Part shown: piece after piece, positions 55,107 to 64,000 of the stretch
Numbering within the stretch: the first letter of the stretch is position 1
Layout of the letters: every line of letters starts with the position of its first letter
Source of the DNA: Pararge aegeria
Lineage: Eukaryota; Arthropoda; Insecta; Lepidoptera; Nymphalidae
NCBI RefSeq assembly: GCF_905163445.1
Contig: NC_053187.1
Location: 3,782,001 to 3,846,000, forward strand
Length of the DNA: 64,000 nucleotides
Direction: 5' to 3'
The notes under the pieces: model-generated
What the model was told of the DNA's origin: nothing
What the model saw: only the letters and a program-made list of their open reading frames with translations
Database searches by the model: none
Program-made: the position numbers and the translations under genes

Positions 55107-55204
55107 TCTTTCAATAACAATAGATCTAAATTAACTAAGGTTAAACTCGATATAATTGAATGATCAAAATAAATCAAAGCCAACGAATTGATTATATATT
55201 TTGA

Positions 55205-55320
55205 AAGTCTTTTTGCCAGAACCCCGCAGTAAGAAATCGAGTTCCCTTTATTCGAGAAGCATCTGCGTTGAATTTTAAACGAACAGACGGTAGATTTGGA
55301 CGCTTATAGAAAGCCTATGT
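55205..55320 (-). repeat. Unnamed three-copy block, copy 2 (partial)
   Basis: On the minus strand a frame reads PNLPSVRLKFNADASRIKGT and on, matching the VSGRLIFNTDTG region of copy 1 in order. The TTTAGGTGTC acceptor-like junction is replaced by ATCTACCGTC. The CTTTACACC end is not recognisable. Confidence 0.35.
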
Positions 55321-56012
55321 TGAGTTTCTTGTCTAGACATTTTTTTTCACCTGATTTTTTATTAGAAAATTGATAGAAAGTTTATACTATCTGAGATTCT
55401 GGAAAACCTAAAAACCTAAATACTAATATAATTGTAAAAGATATTTCAAACTAAACCTATGAAGCTGTATATATTTATAGTTTATAGTTCATAATTCGAA
55501 TCATTATTACTTTACACACTACGGAGAAATTAACAGTTCAAATGAGCATGTAATTATTTGCCTATTTGAAAGAAAAGATAACATTTACCTACTAAATTCG
55601 TTCTTTTTCAACATTAACTTTTAATCAAAGTTGATATGCAAAAGGTTAAACAGGGTAATATAAGACTCGAATGGCGTCTCCACACTAAAACATAAAACCG
55701 GTAAAACCTGCACAAGGAAAAGCGGATGTATATAATGTCGGAGTCTGCCTAGAATTTTAATAATATAGACTTTTAAATTCGTATCCAAAAATAAATATAT
55801 ATCAACGGTTTGTAAATAATGAGTTTGTCTTTGGTAACCTTTCATTTTACATGCGTTAAAAACAACAAAATAGTGGAAGGTACCAACAGAATTAGAGCTA
55901 AATGAAATGAATGACATGAAATGAAATTAATGAAATGAAATACACTTTATTGTACACCGAATTGAAAAAAAAAACAAGCGTCAGAAAAAAAAAATTGTCT
56001 AATAAAAATTAC
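55321..56012. other. Unique AT-rich stretch, nothing recognised
   Basis: A 98-codon minus-strand frame (55621-55917) has no recognised domain. Near 55900-55940 there are imperfect ATGAAATGAAAT units. Confidence 0.3.
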
Positions 56013-56190
56013 TGTGTCTTACGAGGTGATTTTGTGAATTTAAAGGAGAACGGGCTGCAGCATTCGCTGTGCTACTGCTACCATATACTGCGACCAACAA
56101 ACACTCTACCCAGTATGGTGATTCCACAAACCCGTCCGATGGTAGAAGCCTTTAGTCCAGCAATGAACTGTTATAGATTATTGATGTATC
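56013..56190 (+). mobile_element. LINE fragment of the TGTCGTACGAGGCGA type
   Basis: GTGTCTTACGAGGTGATT, GGAGAACGGGCTGCAGCATT, CTGTGCTACTGCTACCATA and GGTAGAAGCCTTTAGTCCAG match a dispersed lepidopteran non-LTR element. A second copy lies at 60510-60690. The 86-codon frame at 55935-56195 overlaps it and is not a gene. Confidence 0.55.
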
Positions 56191-56292
56191 ATTAAAGTAA
56201 AGCTTCTTAACTGACGTTCGGAATAAAACAAAATTCACTTGAGTAAGGCTGGGTAAAGACCTATTTATGTGAGTTTGACCTATTTAAATGGG

Positions 56293-56336
56293 TGTGGCGA
56301 TTAGAATCGAAGGTTTTAACCTTTCTAATCGCCACA
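56293..56336. repeat. 14-bp hairpin with nested inner stem
   Basis: TGTGGCGATTAGAA (56293-56306) and its complement (56323-56336) enclose a second inverted pair, AAGGTT and AACCTT. Confidence 0.6.
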
Positions 56337-56514
56337 TCCACGAAAGTTTGAATTATAAAACGGTCTTAACAGACAAGTCTTAGTCATGACATGTGAATGT
56401 TTCTGAATGTCTAATTCATAGGATAATTAAGCCGTAAATGGTTACTTGTGTAATAACTTAATCCTCAGCACTTTAAAATTTTGGCTTAATACAATTTTTG
56501 ATAATATTTATACA

Positions 56515-56695
56515 AAAATATTTCATTCATGTAGACCTTATTACAGACACTTATGAAGCGTTCATACAATTAACATGTCACACTAATATTAGTGATGGTG
56601 ATAACTGTATTCGTTAACTTAAAACTAAAGCTAGGAGGGTTCCAACCGCGCCCTGGTCTAAGAAGAGCCCACAACAAACTTATCCAGGTTTTAAA
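56515..56695 (-). mobile_element. LINE 3' end of the TTTGAC type, copy 4
   Basis: On the minus strand ACCTGGATAAGTTTGTTGTG, ACCAGGGCGCGGTTGGAACC and GAACGCTTCATAAGTGTCTG match copy 2 best. The tail is lost (GTAGACCTTATTACAG on the plus strand). Confidence 0.65.
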
Positions 56696-56884
56696 TACGG
56701 TTAGAGACTGTAAAAAACTTTTATACGGAAGCATTAGAAAACTAAAAAAAAATCCAAAAAATAGTTAAACAGTGTAATAATGTTACAAAACACAGTAATT
56801 AAGAAACATATATGTAGCTGAAATACTAAGTACGAAGGCAGTTCAAAATAAAACAAAACTAGATAAACGGCAACCCTAAGGTAA

Positions 56885-57012
56885 AAGAGATCTTTACACC
56901 ACGCGACTGGGTCTATAATGCCTAAGCAAGTTCTGCTTTACAGAAGCCGCTTGTCTTTACCGGAGTCTGCATTATAATTTAGGAGACCAGACACCTAAAT
57001 CCAGGGTTTATA
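56885..57012 (-). repeat. Unnamed three-copy block, copy 3
   Basis: GAGATCTTTACACCACGCG, TACCGGAGTCTGCATTATAA and CCAGACACCTAAATCCAGGG, followed by TTTATACG, align with copy 1 at both ends. The minus strand again has ATTTAG|GTGTCTGG and CGTG|GTGTAAAG. The frame reads VSGLLNYNADSGKDKRLL and then stops. Confidence 0.45.
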
Positions 57013-57981
57013 CGACCTCTTTAAAGTGTAGTCCTGGGAAATAACTGCCCGACCGAGTGAAAACTTTAATTTGGTAACAATGATTCTGTTATATGACTTT
57101 GAAAGAGTTAGAATTTATATACAATACAGTTTAAGTTGATTTATATACTTTTAAAATGATTGTATACAGTACATATGTACTCAACAGAGGTTGTTGAGTT
57201 CACAGTAAATAAATTTGGAAATATTCGTATGATTAAAATTAAAAAATAATCGTTATTCTTTAAATCTTGCTTTTGTTTTTTGACAAGTTAGCATAATTAA
57301 AGTAAACATTTGGTATTGTTAAGCTGTTTAGCTCGGCAGCATTGGCATAAATATTGGCATAATGTAAATTATATAATTAATTTTATATAATTTATATTAT
57401 ATATATAATTTATTTATATAATTAATTAATATGTAATTTTATTAGTATTCACCAATCAAAAATATATTAAAATGCTTTAATCATAATGCTTAGCCGACTC
57501 TTAATCGATCTGACTCATATCAACCTAAAATGCTACATTTACGTATATGGCAATATTTTAACGAATTATTTCCTTTGTGACATGACATTGTCAGCCTTTT
57601 AAGGTAATCTTTATTAAGAGCAATCTGTCTTAAACTTTTTATAATAGCTGCAGTAATGCTCGACCTCCTCAGCAAAAATATTACGTAACAAATTATAGGC
57701 AGGTATTATTACTTCCTAGGTCTTACTTACCCACTGGAACTAAACTATCTATTTTAATCACTAATACCGTGGGTTTTTATCTCCAACATTGAATTATACC
57801 TAATATGGCTATATTATCGTAAAACGGACTTAATTACTGAGTTTTTTTTTGACTATTTCTCGTGCTATTTCATACTTTAGTACTTAAAAAATATATTTTA
57901 TTAATTGTTATTTAAATTTTTTTTTTTTGCGGTGTACGTCTATAGGTGTACCATTAGGTACTTAAAAACGATATAAATGGG
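57013..57981. other. Unique, very AT-rich stretch
   Basis: A TATATAATTTATAT-type low-complexity tract lies at about 57360-57440. Nothing else is recognised. Confidence 0.35.
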
Positions 57982-58122
57982 TGGATAGAAGCAGGCGAAC
58001 TTTGCGGAAATTCATGATATATGAAAATTAAGCTAAATTTGCTATACTCCGCGAAAAGCAGGAGAATCTGTATGGTGAAATTTATAATTTCTTCAATTCT
58101 TATACTCCACACCAAACAGATG
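57982..58122 (+). mobile_element. TIR-element relic, 3' end missing
   Basis: It starts with the left TIR (GGATAGAAGCAGGCGAACTT, GCGGAAATTCATGATATATG) and continues TTTGCTATACTCCGCGAAAA and CTTCAATTCTTATACTCCAC. It stops after ACACCAAACAGATG. It is complementary in content to the copy at 11398-11622, which keeps the right TIR. Confidence 0.6.
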
Positions 58123-58532
58123 ATGAAAAAATGAATAATTGGTAAATTTTACCCAATAAATACGAGAGCAAGAAGCCTAAGTACATAGAAGAATTTAGTA
58201 GCCTTATGGCCTTTTAGGGATCTATACCAGGTAACTAATGACGCCAAAAAAAAGAATAATAAACTTTAGAATATGCATGTATGTTTAAGTTAATAAAAAA
58301 ATAAAAAAAACTTAAATAATATAAAAACTGACGTCACGATATTTATTTTATAGTTTGATCTACAGAGAATCAGGGCCCTGACCTAGGTTAAACTGATCAT
58401 GCTTACATCTGTAGGCAGTTACATTTTAAAATAACTTCGTCTTACTCGTTTCAACCGGCAGCCGTGCATTTAAAATAATGAATATTCAAACTAAGATAAA
58501 TAATTTAGTGACGCACTTTTTATGTACCACTG
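58123..58532. other. Unique stretch, nothing recognised
   Basis: No repeat or open frame of note is visible. Confidence 0.3.
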
Positions 58533-58640
58533 AATAATTCATCAGTCATCTTAGTACCCATAACACAAGCTACGCTTACTTTGGGGCTAGGTGGCGATGT
58601 GTGTATTGTCTTAGTATATTTATTTATTTATTTATATTAT
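58533..58640 (+). mobile_element. Metulj-like SINE 3' end
   Basis: ATTCATCAGTCATCTTAGTA, CAAGCTACGCTTACTTTGGG and GCTAGGTGGCGATGTGTG are followed by TTTATTTATTTATTTATA. The 5' half is missing. It is close to the copy at 22977. Confidence 0.85.
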
Positions 58641-60509
58641 AATTCATAACGCGTCAATATCTTGACTGATTGCGCAACTGATATTATGACTTCTTGAACA
58701 AATTGATGATCAAAATGCAATGCAAATTATTATTACGCATGCAATGTTAACACTATACCCCATTGTTTCCTATACCTGGGCCATAATTATCAGTGGATAT
58801 TCAAAGTGGTTTTTTCATCTTTTAAATCAAAACCCAAAGAGTAGTAGTAGTAGAGTAGATCATTTTTTAAGAGTATATATACATGTGTATTTGTATTAAT
58901 CACTCACCAATCTGATTATTTTTTTATATTATTACTTAAATGTTTCGCATCTGCTTGGAGTTCCGTGATGGCAAACCTTTTTTTTATTAAACGGAATGTT
59001 TGAACGCATTGTTTTTCAAATGTGTTTGCTAATTAATTATTCCGTCCTATTGATATACATACTTAAATAACATCAACTACGATGCCGTAGTTGAGTCGAG
59101 CATAAGTAACCAACTAAAAATTTTACTCATAAGCAGACATAACTATTTTAGATACCCATCAGGGGTAAATAAATTTCGCATTCATAAATGTATGTAAATC
59201 AAATCTTTAGTATGAATGAAATAGCCTACATTTTAATATAAATTATAAATATTTTAAAATATATTATAAATAAGTAATACCTATATTACTAATATAGCTT
59301 AAGCCGATTATCGTATCGTAATTTAAACCAGTGCATTATGAAGAGCCCTTAGCATAATCCCGCAGACCGCTCACGGGGGTGTGCAGTTTAAATGAGAAAT
59401 GGCCGATTGCTGTCAAGGTCGGCGGCTGGGTTCATACCCCTTTATACCCTTTTATACATTTATGGAACACGGCACACCGTTGTGAATTTGATTTGTTTTG
59501 TTTTCTCCTGAGTCACTTTCATTTCCCGGTAATAGAATAGATATTATTTCACGTACCTATTTATAATAAGGATTATTATTAAATACTATGTTGAAATAAA
59601 TTATAAGAAACCTTATTTTGACCATCAAGCACCAAACTGACTTCATACATACTCGCAGTAAATCCTACTCTTTCTTTTATTAAAGAAGACCCATAACGCT
59701 GGGAAAATGTACTATGGCGGGCTTCGGTAACGAAGCCTGAAACTTAGGTAACCGAAAAAATAGTAAACGATCCTAAACGGCCAAATATATTAAATGCGTC
59801 TTCAAAATTAGCTAAATGACATGAAATTACAAAAAGAAACAGTACCGTAAATCTCTTATGTTTGGGGAAATTGGTCTTTGTGTAATTTCATATAAAAAAC
59901 TGCATAGTCAACTGCTCTAGGAATTAAAAAAGTCAACCCTAGATGGGCGTAAATAAGGTCCGAAGTTCACCAGGGTTGCTGGGGTCAAATAAAACACGTT
60001 TGACTTTTCCAAATACGGGACCGTTGCAGAGTTACGATAGATGTGAATACGCCAATTACTGGCTATTGTTCATTGCAATGAGAAGTACCATTTTGTTATA
60101 GACCACGAGCTGGTTAACTATGTTTATATCACAGAAATATTTATTTATTTATTAGGCTCGCCAGCAGATTATACACTGACACTTACCCAGGAACTACAAT
60201 ATTGAAAAGTGTAATATTATAGTGTAAGCCGGCAGGCTGAAGAATAAGCAATTAACGATTTTATATCAATTTGACAAAAACATTTTAATCTAATATAAAA
60301 TCCCACAATTAAACTAATAATAACACAGATAAAGTTTATTTTTGACCCAATTTTTTGTAAAATAATTGAAATCCGTAAAAGACCATACCCTCCCTAATTT
60401 TAATATAATATATAATAGCAGCTAAAATTATCGACCCAGAAATTGAAGCCTCATCTACTGGCAAACCGGTATGAGCGTCTGAACTATATAACTTGATAGA
60501 TATAAACAA
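58641..60509. other. Mostly unique AT-rich stretch
   Basis: About 60140-60170 has TATTTATTTATTTATTAGGC and CTCGCCAGCAG, which faintly recalls the sequence after 13776. No credible gene was found. Confidence 0.3.
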
Positions 60510-60690
60510 AATATCGTGCCGTGTGGCATAGCCGCTTCCCACAGGTGTCGTACGAGGCGATTAAAGGAATATAACGGAGAACGGGCAGCATTGTCCTCTG
60601 TGCTACTAGTACCACCAACCCGCATGGTAATGTAATGTTTACGGGGTAACCCTCCCATTGGGAGAGGCATTTGACTGTTAAAGGCTATCG
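60510..60690 (+). mobile_element. LINE fragment of the TGTCGTACGAGGCGA type, second copy
   Basis: ATATCGTGCCGTGTGGCATA, GGTGTCGTACGAGGCGATTA, GAGAACGGGCAGCATTGTCC and CCTCCCATTGGGAGAGGCAT are element phrases shared with 56013-56190. Minus-strand frames of 68 and 81 codons over it are complements of the element. Confidence 0.6.
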
Positions 60691-61939
60691 ATAAAACCAA
60701 ATACCAAGGTTCCGATTACAAATTGTAATAATCCCAGTTACCAAACTTCTTTTAAATTAATTCGTTTGAAATATTAAACCATAAGTTATATTTGTTAGTT
60801 ATTCCAAACAGAAGATAAAGGCTGCATACACTTCACTACTATACAAGCAAGTGCAATATATCTAAAGACGAATTTAATTGCGGGTGCTTTTCAAGAACTC
60901 GATGATGACTGGACCAATTTGATGAATATTTCACCCCAATATAGAGCTTGATATCGTTTTAAAACAAAGCAACTTTTCAAAACCAGAGAAAGTCTTAAAA
61001 TTCTTTTTCATGAGAACCAATTAAGATAACTTGCAATAGTTAGCGTTATCTAGTTTAGTTGTATCTAGTTAATTAGTTTTATCTAATTTATAAGAAAACA
61101 AGTTACATACGTAAATTTGGTGTTATTGTGTACTTGTCTAAAGCTTTTATTAATAACGTATACCCAATTATTCAAGATTTATAATTATCACATTTCGCCA
61201 GATCAATTTTATATGTCATTGTAATTAATGTTGATATTTACAACACATTAACTGAAATATATTTCTTTATATTTTTTTATTACATTAGTTATATTATAAG
61301 CTTTTAGGAGCATTAAGACCAGTTTTGTTAAACTGTTTAAGCTTTTAAATTGGGTTAACTTGCTCTCAGACTAATAGTTATTATTGTGGCAACAGTGGTA
61401 GTAATAGTTGACTGCAGTTAGCGAGGTCTAACAAGGTGTTTTGAATAAATACGTAAGCTTTTGCTTTGTTGAAAGTTAATTTATTAGTTGTTGCTTTACC
61501 CGCGGAAGCTTAGCTTCTTACAAACTCCTGTACTCTTGTCATGTCATGGCATAAAGTACCGACTTGCAATAAAGCTCCCAGGTGCAGTTAGCACTGTGTG
61601 ATAAGTGAAAAAACCAGCGTCTCGAGCAACGTCAAATAAGTTACACTCCGAGCAAACCGTACAAAGATTTCAAAAAACGCAAAAAATAATTCATGCCTAG
61701 TACCCCGCCTTTAAGAAAGAGCTTATTGAAATTCTGGAATATAAAGTACAATAATTTATAGTCCTTGATTAATACTCTACCCGTTAATAAAAGTGTCATC
61801 GAAATCGGCTCAGCCAATACACTGAGCAAACAGACAAAAAGCAATTCATACATTTGCATTCGTGTTATGCTGATGATCAATAAAACATAGTTGATAAATA
61901 ATAAATGTTAAAAGTGATTTTTTTTTACACTTCATATAA
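60691..61939. other. Unique AT-rich stretch; one weak element end
   Basis: Around 61785-61840 GTCATCGAAATCGGCTCAGC and AAACAGACAAAAAGCAATTC (on the plus strand) resemble the end of a RTE- or SINE-like dispersed repeat. The rest shows nothing recognisable. A 79-codon minus-strand frame (61641-61880) is not credible. Confidence 0.35.
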
Positions 61940-62015
61940 CGAGAGTGAGACAAGACATGTGTCTTTTTTCTATGCTAGTGCATAGAAAAAAGACACATGT
62001 CTTGTCTCACTCTCG
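61940..62015. repeat. Perfect 36-bp hairpin, 4-base loop
   Basis: CGAGAGTGAGACAAGACATG through CTATGC (61940-61975) is the exact reverse complement of 61980-62015, with loop TAGT (61976-61979). Every base pairs. The arm contains a run of six Ts against six As. Such perfect pairing suggests either a very recent inverted duplication or a foldback element. A microRNA or siRNA-type hairpin is possible, but microRNA hairpins normally show mismatches. Confidence 0.85.
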
Positions 62016-62125
62016 CACTCTGAGCACTCTTCTGTTATTATTTATGATATTTTACATAATTGCATAGCCATATAAATCCTTAATACAGAACCAATCCATG
62101 TACATATTAACCAATATATGTCACC

Positions 62126-62235
62126 CTCATCCTCATATTAACCCATTACCAGTCCACTACAGGGCACTGCTCTCCTCTCACAAAGAGAAGGGGTTAAGGG
62201 GGTAAAGGTCCACCACGCTGGTCCATTGCGGATAT
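62126..62235 (-). mobile_element. (GATGAT)-tail SINE 3' end
   Basis: TTAACCCATTACCAGTCCAC, AGGGCACTGCTCTCCTCTCA and GTCCACCACGCTGGTCCATT form the minus-strand 3' third of the SINE. It is interrupted by a GGGGGT insertion and stops near GCGGATATCCC. Confidence 0.75.
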
Positions 62236-62715
62236 CCCATCCTCAGCCCATGGATTTCCCACTGTTGGCCACACGCTTCCTCTCGTATCGCACGTTAGAA
62301 TTTGCAAAGATCTGCTTTCTACCGCGTCTGGGTACGAGTATTCTCCTTTGGAGGAAGCACCACAAAATTTGTAGCTGGTAAGTACGCTGGTACTTATTCG
62401 TTAATATTTGGTACGATAATAATTTGTTCTTCTAGTAAAATTATTTATTTCCTGCGCCTACGAAACGCGGCATAAAAACTAACTCTGTACAAAGTTAAAA
62501 CGTTTATAAATAACTTTCAACTGTTTATTACCGCTTTAAATTTGAAAACCTTGTAGTTTTTTGTGCATAGGTACACAGATTTCTGACTATAACGACGTAA
62601 CCGTTTAAACTTGGTCGGTTTGTTACTGTCATTTTATGAATGAATAAACGTTAATTGGGTTGACCTTTGTCGCGGTCAGAAAACGCTCACTTTTAACGTC
62701 TAAATTAAGATGAAC
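62236..62715. other. Unique stretch, nothing recognised
   Basis: Positions 62240-62360 have a more even base composition (GGCCACACGCTTCCTCTCGT), but no frame or family can be assigned. Confidence 0.3.
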
Positions 62716-62892
62716 AAATTCAAATTTAAATTCGAAATTTCTTTATTCATGCACTTATGAAGCGTTCATATATATAATATGTTTGCATAATTGTAAGGGG
62801 ATGGTGATAACTTCGTTCGCCAACTGAAACCTAAAGCTACAAGGGGTTCCAAACGCACCCTGGTCTAAGAAGAGCCCACAACCAACTTATCT
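62716..62892 (-). mobile_element. LINE 3' end of the TTTGAC type, copy 5 (AAATTTGAATTT tail)
   Basis: On the minus strand CGCAGATAAGTTGGTTGTGG, CCAGGGTGCGTTTGGAACCC and GAACGCTTCATAAGTGCATG match copies 2 and 4. The tail is built of AAATTTGAATTT-like units, not TTTGAC. Confidence 0.7.
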
Positions 62893-62952
62893 GCGAAATT
62901 TTTTTTGTTATCATCATCTCACAGTAAATTTATATTAAGCTATGAAGTTAGA

Positions 62953-63088
62953 GCAATTCACACCCAAGATTTTTTATCATTTAATTACTTAAATGATAAA
63001 AAATCATTCATTCATTCAATGCAATTCACACCCAAGATTTTTTATCATTTAATTACTTAAATGATAAAAAATCTTGGGTGTGAATTGC
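62953..63088. repeat. Duplicated hairpin: 31-bp perfect inverted repeat plus a direct repeat
   Basis: Positions 63021-63051 and 63058-63088 are exact reverse complements (outer bases GCAATTCACACCCAAGA, loop ATTACT on the centre). Positions 62953-63004 repeat 63021-63072 exactly, so the left arm and inner stem occur twice in direct order with 16 bases between. ATTCATTCATTCAAT flanks face TGAATGAATTGAATGAAT on the other side. Confidence 0.85.
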
Positions 63089-63629
63089 TATGAATGAATT
63101 GAATGAATTTAATTCCTAAACTTTATAACAGGATTTTTCTGTAAGTAAATTTGAATTTGAATTTATATGCGAAGTGTTGAACAGTAGGAATTTTCCGAAT
63201 TAAATTCTCCACTGACCCGCTTTTAAGCAACACGAAACGACGCGAGTGACTGATAACTAAGTAGGTTCTGTGTAAGGGTAGTAAGTATTTATGTGGCACT
63301 TAACTCTGATGACTAATTAGTAACTAGAAAAGTTATCGTTAAATCTAGAAATTCATCTTATACTTATATAAATTTGACTCATGATAGGTACAGTGTTAGG
63401 TAGGTAGTGGAACTAGTTTGTAGGTAAGTCGTAGCACTTAACTTTTGACTTAAATCTTGATGATGTCTTATTTTACCTTGAAAAGTTTTCGTTAAATCTA
63501 GAAATTCAATTTCTTATAACTTGAAAATGGCTGGACCGATTTTGATTTCCTTTTGTTTGCCTCGTACCAAAGTATTAAAGATTTGTTCTTATGGATGTTA
63601 TAAAATTAAGACTGAGTTCCTACGTGTAC
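63089..63629. other. Unique AT-rich stretch with a short repeated phrase
   Basis: GTTATCGTTAAATCTAGAAA-like phrases occur at about 63331 and 63486 (GAAAAGTT.TCGTTAAATC, TAGAAATTCA). GCTGGACCGATTTTGATTTC near 63531 is a common phrase in lepidopteran Helitron-like repeats. Confidence 0.35.
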
Positions 63630-63960
63630 TAAAAAAGATTTTATATAAAGATACTTGTTATAGTATTTCTAATAGTTTTTACTGAAACAAATAAGACACA
63701 GCCCTAACATCTCATGCGAAAGTAAAAACAAGTGACTACTATCACTATTAGGTACGCGTCGCGTTAGGTACTATGCACGTGTCGGGCTTTTATGTTTAAT
63801 AGGGTTGTTATAAGTAAACACATATGTTTTTTTTTTATTAAATTTTTTGATTGATGTCATTTTAGAATATACTTGTGCAACCATCAACATTATTTCGTAA
63901 TTTCGTTACACGTTATAAACTATACGTTTGTGTAAACTAAAGTGGTTACTCCAATTTATT
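63630..63960 (+). repeat. Unnamed dispersed repeat, copy B (paired with 31.1 kb)
   Basis: AATAGTTTTTACTGAAAC, ACACAGCCCTAACATCTCAT, GTTTAATAGGGTTGTTATAA and TTCGTTACACGTTATAAAC align in order with 31120-31500. The two copies are in the same orientation about 32.5 kb apart. Confidence 0.6.
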
Positions 63961-64000
63961 GAGGAGTTAAATTTTTTTTCAGTATTAACTGACATTCCTT

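Noticed and set aside
60336..60700. Two overlapping minus-strand frames (68 and 81 codons)
   Set aside because: They are the complement of a dispersed LINE-like fragment (60510-60690) on the plus strand.
61940..62015. Conserved microRNA precursor
   Set aside because: The arms match no conserved insect microRNA I know, and pairing is perfect, unlike typical precursors. Kept only as an unexplained hairpin.

Overview
The window looks like intergenic or deep intronic nuclear DNA from a lepidopteran, most likely a nymphalid butterfly. It is AT-rich, no long open reading frame survives inspection, and it is littered with short retroposons of types I know from butterfly genomes: a Metulj-like tRNA-derived SINE, a second tRNA-derived SINE ending in (GATGAT)n, RTE-type and CR1/Jockey-type LINE 3' ends, LINE tails of (TTTGAC)n or (GAATTTT)n, and non-autonomous Helitron-like pieces. 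Family names come from memory and were not checked against a library.

Layout. 1-9.3 kb: SINE and LINE pieces, a 416-bp palindrome built from two copies of one short element (2666-3081), a 58-bp-arm foldback element (6427-6564), a Helitron-like element, and an RTE LINE with an inverted 5' end. 9.3-13.2 kb: mostly unique AT-rich DNA with one TIR-element relic. 13.2-15.5 kb: two inverted arms enclosing LINE and SINE debris. 15.5-21 kb: mostly unique. 21-26.7 kb: dense SINE, LINE and Helitron debris. 26.7-30.1 kb: largely unique, ending in a small CpG-rich patch that could hold one coding exon on the minus strand (29943-30074). 30.1-36.6 kb: LINE and SINE debris. 36.6-43.1 kb: mostly unique, with a SINE split by a 195-bp insertion and a diverged tandem array of about 230-bp units. 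43.1-52.9 kb: scattered SINE, LINE and RTE pieces. 52.9-57.1 kb: an unexplained block present three times. 57-64 kb: unique AT-rich DNA plus two striking perfect hairpins (61940-62015 and 63021-63088).

No protein-coding gene can be assigned with confidence, and I saw no tRNA gene, rRNA, conserved microRNA or CRISPR array. The notable content is repeat biology: self-complementary structures, nested insertions and small repeat families that I cannot name. Repeat boundaries given here are by eye and should be read as approximate by several bases.
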